A stretch of 64,000 nt of DNA from Rhodococcus antarcticus (GTDB lineage Bacteria > Actinomycetota > Actinomycetes > Mycobacteriales > Mycobacteriaceae). Below the pieces are notes generated by a model. The model made no database searches. It had not been told where the DNA came from and saw nothing but the letters and a program-made list of their open reading frames with translations. The stretch spans positions 1,426,001 through 1,490,000 of the forward strand of contig NZ_CP110615.1 in assembly GCF_026153295.1 (NCBI RefSeq). The letters run 5' to 3'. The position numbers were made by a program, and so were the translations under genes. The number at the start of each line of letters is the position of its first letter. Within the stretch, counting starts at the first letter, position 1. Shown piece after piece: positions 63,328 through 64,000 of the stretch.

Positions 63328-63424
63328 TGGAACCTCGTGGTCACTCGTGCCGGTGGTGCCACGCTCACGTGGAACCTCGTGGTCACTCGTGCCGGTGGTG
63401 CCACGCTCATGTGGAACCTCGTGG
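63326..63424. repeat. 2.4 copies of a 42-bp tandem repeat between ctaB and qor
   Basis: Copies at 63326-63367 and 63368-63409 are identical; a third, partial copy (63410-63424) has one change at its first base. Each unit begins CGTGGAACCTCGTGG, whose CCACG/CGTGG context can pair. It lies between two convergent genes, with no ORF of its own. Confidence 0.9.
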
Positions 63425-63450
63425 CCCCCAGCGACTGGCGGCGGCGGGGG

Positions 63451-64000
63451 TCAGGGGAGCAGCACGACGGAGCCCGTGGTCTCGCGGGCCTGCAGGGCGG
63501 TGTGCGCGGCCGCAGCCTCGGCCAGCGGGAAGCTCGCCCCCACGCGCAGCCGCAGCGACCCGTCCGCCACCGCGGCCAGCACGTCGTCCGCCCGCCGGTG
63601 CAGCTCCTCGGGCGTGCGGACGTGGTGGACCAGCGTCGGCCGCGTGAGGAACACCGATCCCGCGCCGTTGAGCCGTTGCGGGTCGAACGGCGGCACCGGT
63701 CCGCTGGCCGCACCGAACAGGGCCAGCGTCCCGCGCACCCGCAGCGAGGCCAGGCTCGACTCGAAGGTGCTCGCCCCCACCCCGTCGTACACCGCGGCCA
63801 CGCCCTCGCCGTCGGTGAGCTCGCGCACCCGTGCGGCCACGTCGTCGGTGTAGCGCAGCACCACGGCCGCGCCCGCAGCGCGCGAGAGCTCCGCCTTGGC
63901 GTCGCTGGAGACGGTGGTGACCACCCGCGCCCCGCGGGCCACGGCCAGCTGGGTCAGCACCAGACCGGTGCCGCCCGCGCCGGCGTGCACGAGGACGGTG
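63451..64000 (-). CDS. qor: quinone oxidoreductase / zinc-free alcohol dehydrogenase family (5' end outside window)
   Basis: The visible C-terminal 182 residues are from an NADPH:quinone oxidoreductase of the MDR superfamily. The cofactor loop VHAGAGGTGLVLTQLA, VTTVSSDAKAELSRAAGA and AVYDGVGASTFESSL are typical. No zinc-binding cysteine cluster is seen in this part. The frame runs off the window at 64000. Mycobacterial qor also lies near ctaB. Confidence 0.88.
   Translation of the reverse strand, partial: TVLVHAGAGGTGLVLTQLAVARGARVVTTVSSDAKAELSRAAGAAVVLRYTDDVAARVRELTDGEGVAAVYDGVGASTFESSLASLRVRGTLALFGAASGPVPPFDPQRLNGAGSVFLTRPTLVHHVRTPEELHRRADDVLAAVADGSLRLRVGASFPLAEAAAAHTALQARETTGSVVLLP

Noticed and set aside
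63286-63424. CRISPR-like array after ctaB
   Set aside because: The 42-bp units are directly contiguous with no unique spacers and there are no cas genes.

Overview
The window is a gene-dense piece of chromosome from a very GC-rich actinobacterium. Almost every gene is a conserved actinobacterial housekeeping gene: GTG starts dominate and 4-bp GTGA/ATGA or TGATG junctions are the rule. BldD, mIHF, RbpA, WhiA, OpcA and a B-4DMT family protein are actinobacterial markers. From memory the gene order matches two Mycobacterium tuberculosis segments, rarA-alaS-ruvX-mltG-aro-efp-nusB and pyrR to ctaB/qor, joined here at nusB|bldD|pyrR. That suggests the Mycobacteriales/Pseudonocardiales side of the phylum, but genus cannot be read from the sequence. 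I see no tRNA, rRNA, insertion sequence, prophage or CRISPR.

Layout. 0.1-7 kb: zinc metallopeptidase, kinase-like protein, rarA, CocE-type hydrolase, and an M18 aminopeptidase on the minus strand. 7-12 kb: alaS-ruvX-mltG preceded by a tiny leader ORF and a small membrane protein. 11.8-16 kb: complete shikimate run aroE-aroC-aroK-aroB-aroQ facing a B-4DMT gene. 16.7-18.5 kb: efp-nusB facing bldD. 18.7-27.5 kb: pyrR-pyrB-pyrC-(PH-like)-carA-carB-pyrF behind a PyrR-type RNA hairpin. 27.7-31.5 kb: mihF-gmk-rpoZ-coaBC-metK. 31.5-36.8 kb: priA flanked by two paralogous membrane proteins with sigma-factor-like cytoplasmic heads. 36.9-39.8 kb: def-fmt-rsmB. 39.9-41.4 kb: DHA2 exporter. 41.5-46.5 kb: rpe-ribD-ribE-ribBA-ribH-(PH domain)-(Rieske lipoprotein). 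46.6-51.6 kb: uvrC-rapZ-yvcK-whiA. 51.6-55.4 kb: gap-pgk-tpiA then secG-rbpA. 55.4-62 kb, minus strand: tkt-tal-zwf-opcA-pgl (pentose phosphate pathway). 62.3-64 kb: ctaB and a truncated qor.

The genes supply de novo pyrimidine, chorismate and riboflavin synthesis, lower glycolysis, NADPH via the pentose phosphate pathway, formyl-methionine processing and ribosome/RNA polymerase accessory factors. Rpe, Tkt and Tal link the sugar-phosphate genes to the ribulose 5-phosphate consumed in riboflavin synthesis and the erythrose 4-phosphate consumed by the shikimate path.

The most unusual features are not the genes but their junctions. Between zwf and opcA a 29-bp tandem repeat forms a chain of three identical 10-codon ORFs, each overlapping the next by ATGA and each carrying its own Shine-Dalgarno. 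A 20-bp repeat in front of the B-4DMT gene makes a similar chain. Other short tandem repeats sit at the mltG, pyrF, carA and whiA junctions. Six genes have a -10 hexamer ending 6-8 bases before the start codon, the pattern of leaderless mRNA. The paralogous sigma-like/transmembrane/extracellular proteins on both sides of priA are the best candidates for an undescribed signalling pair.
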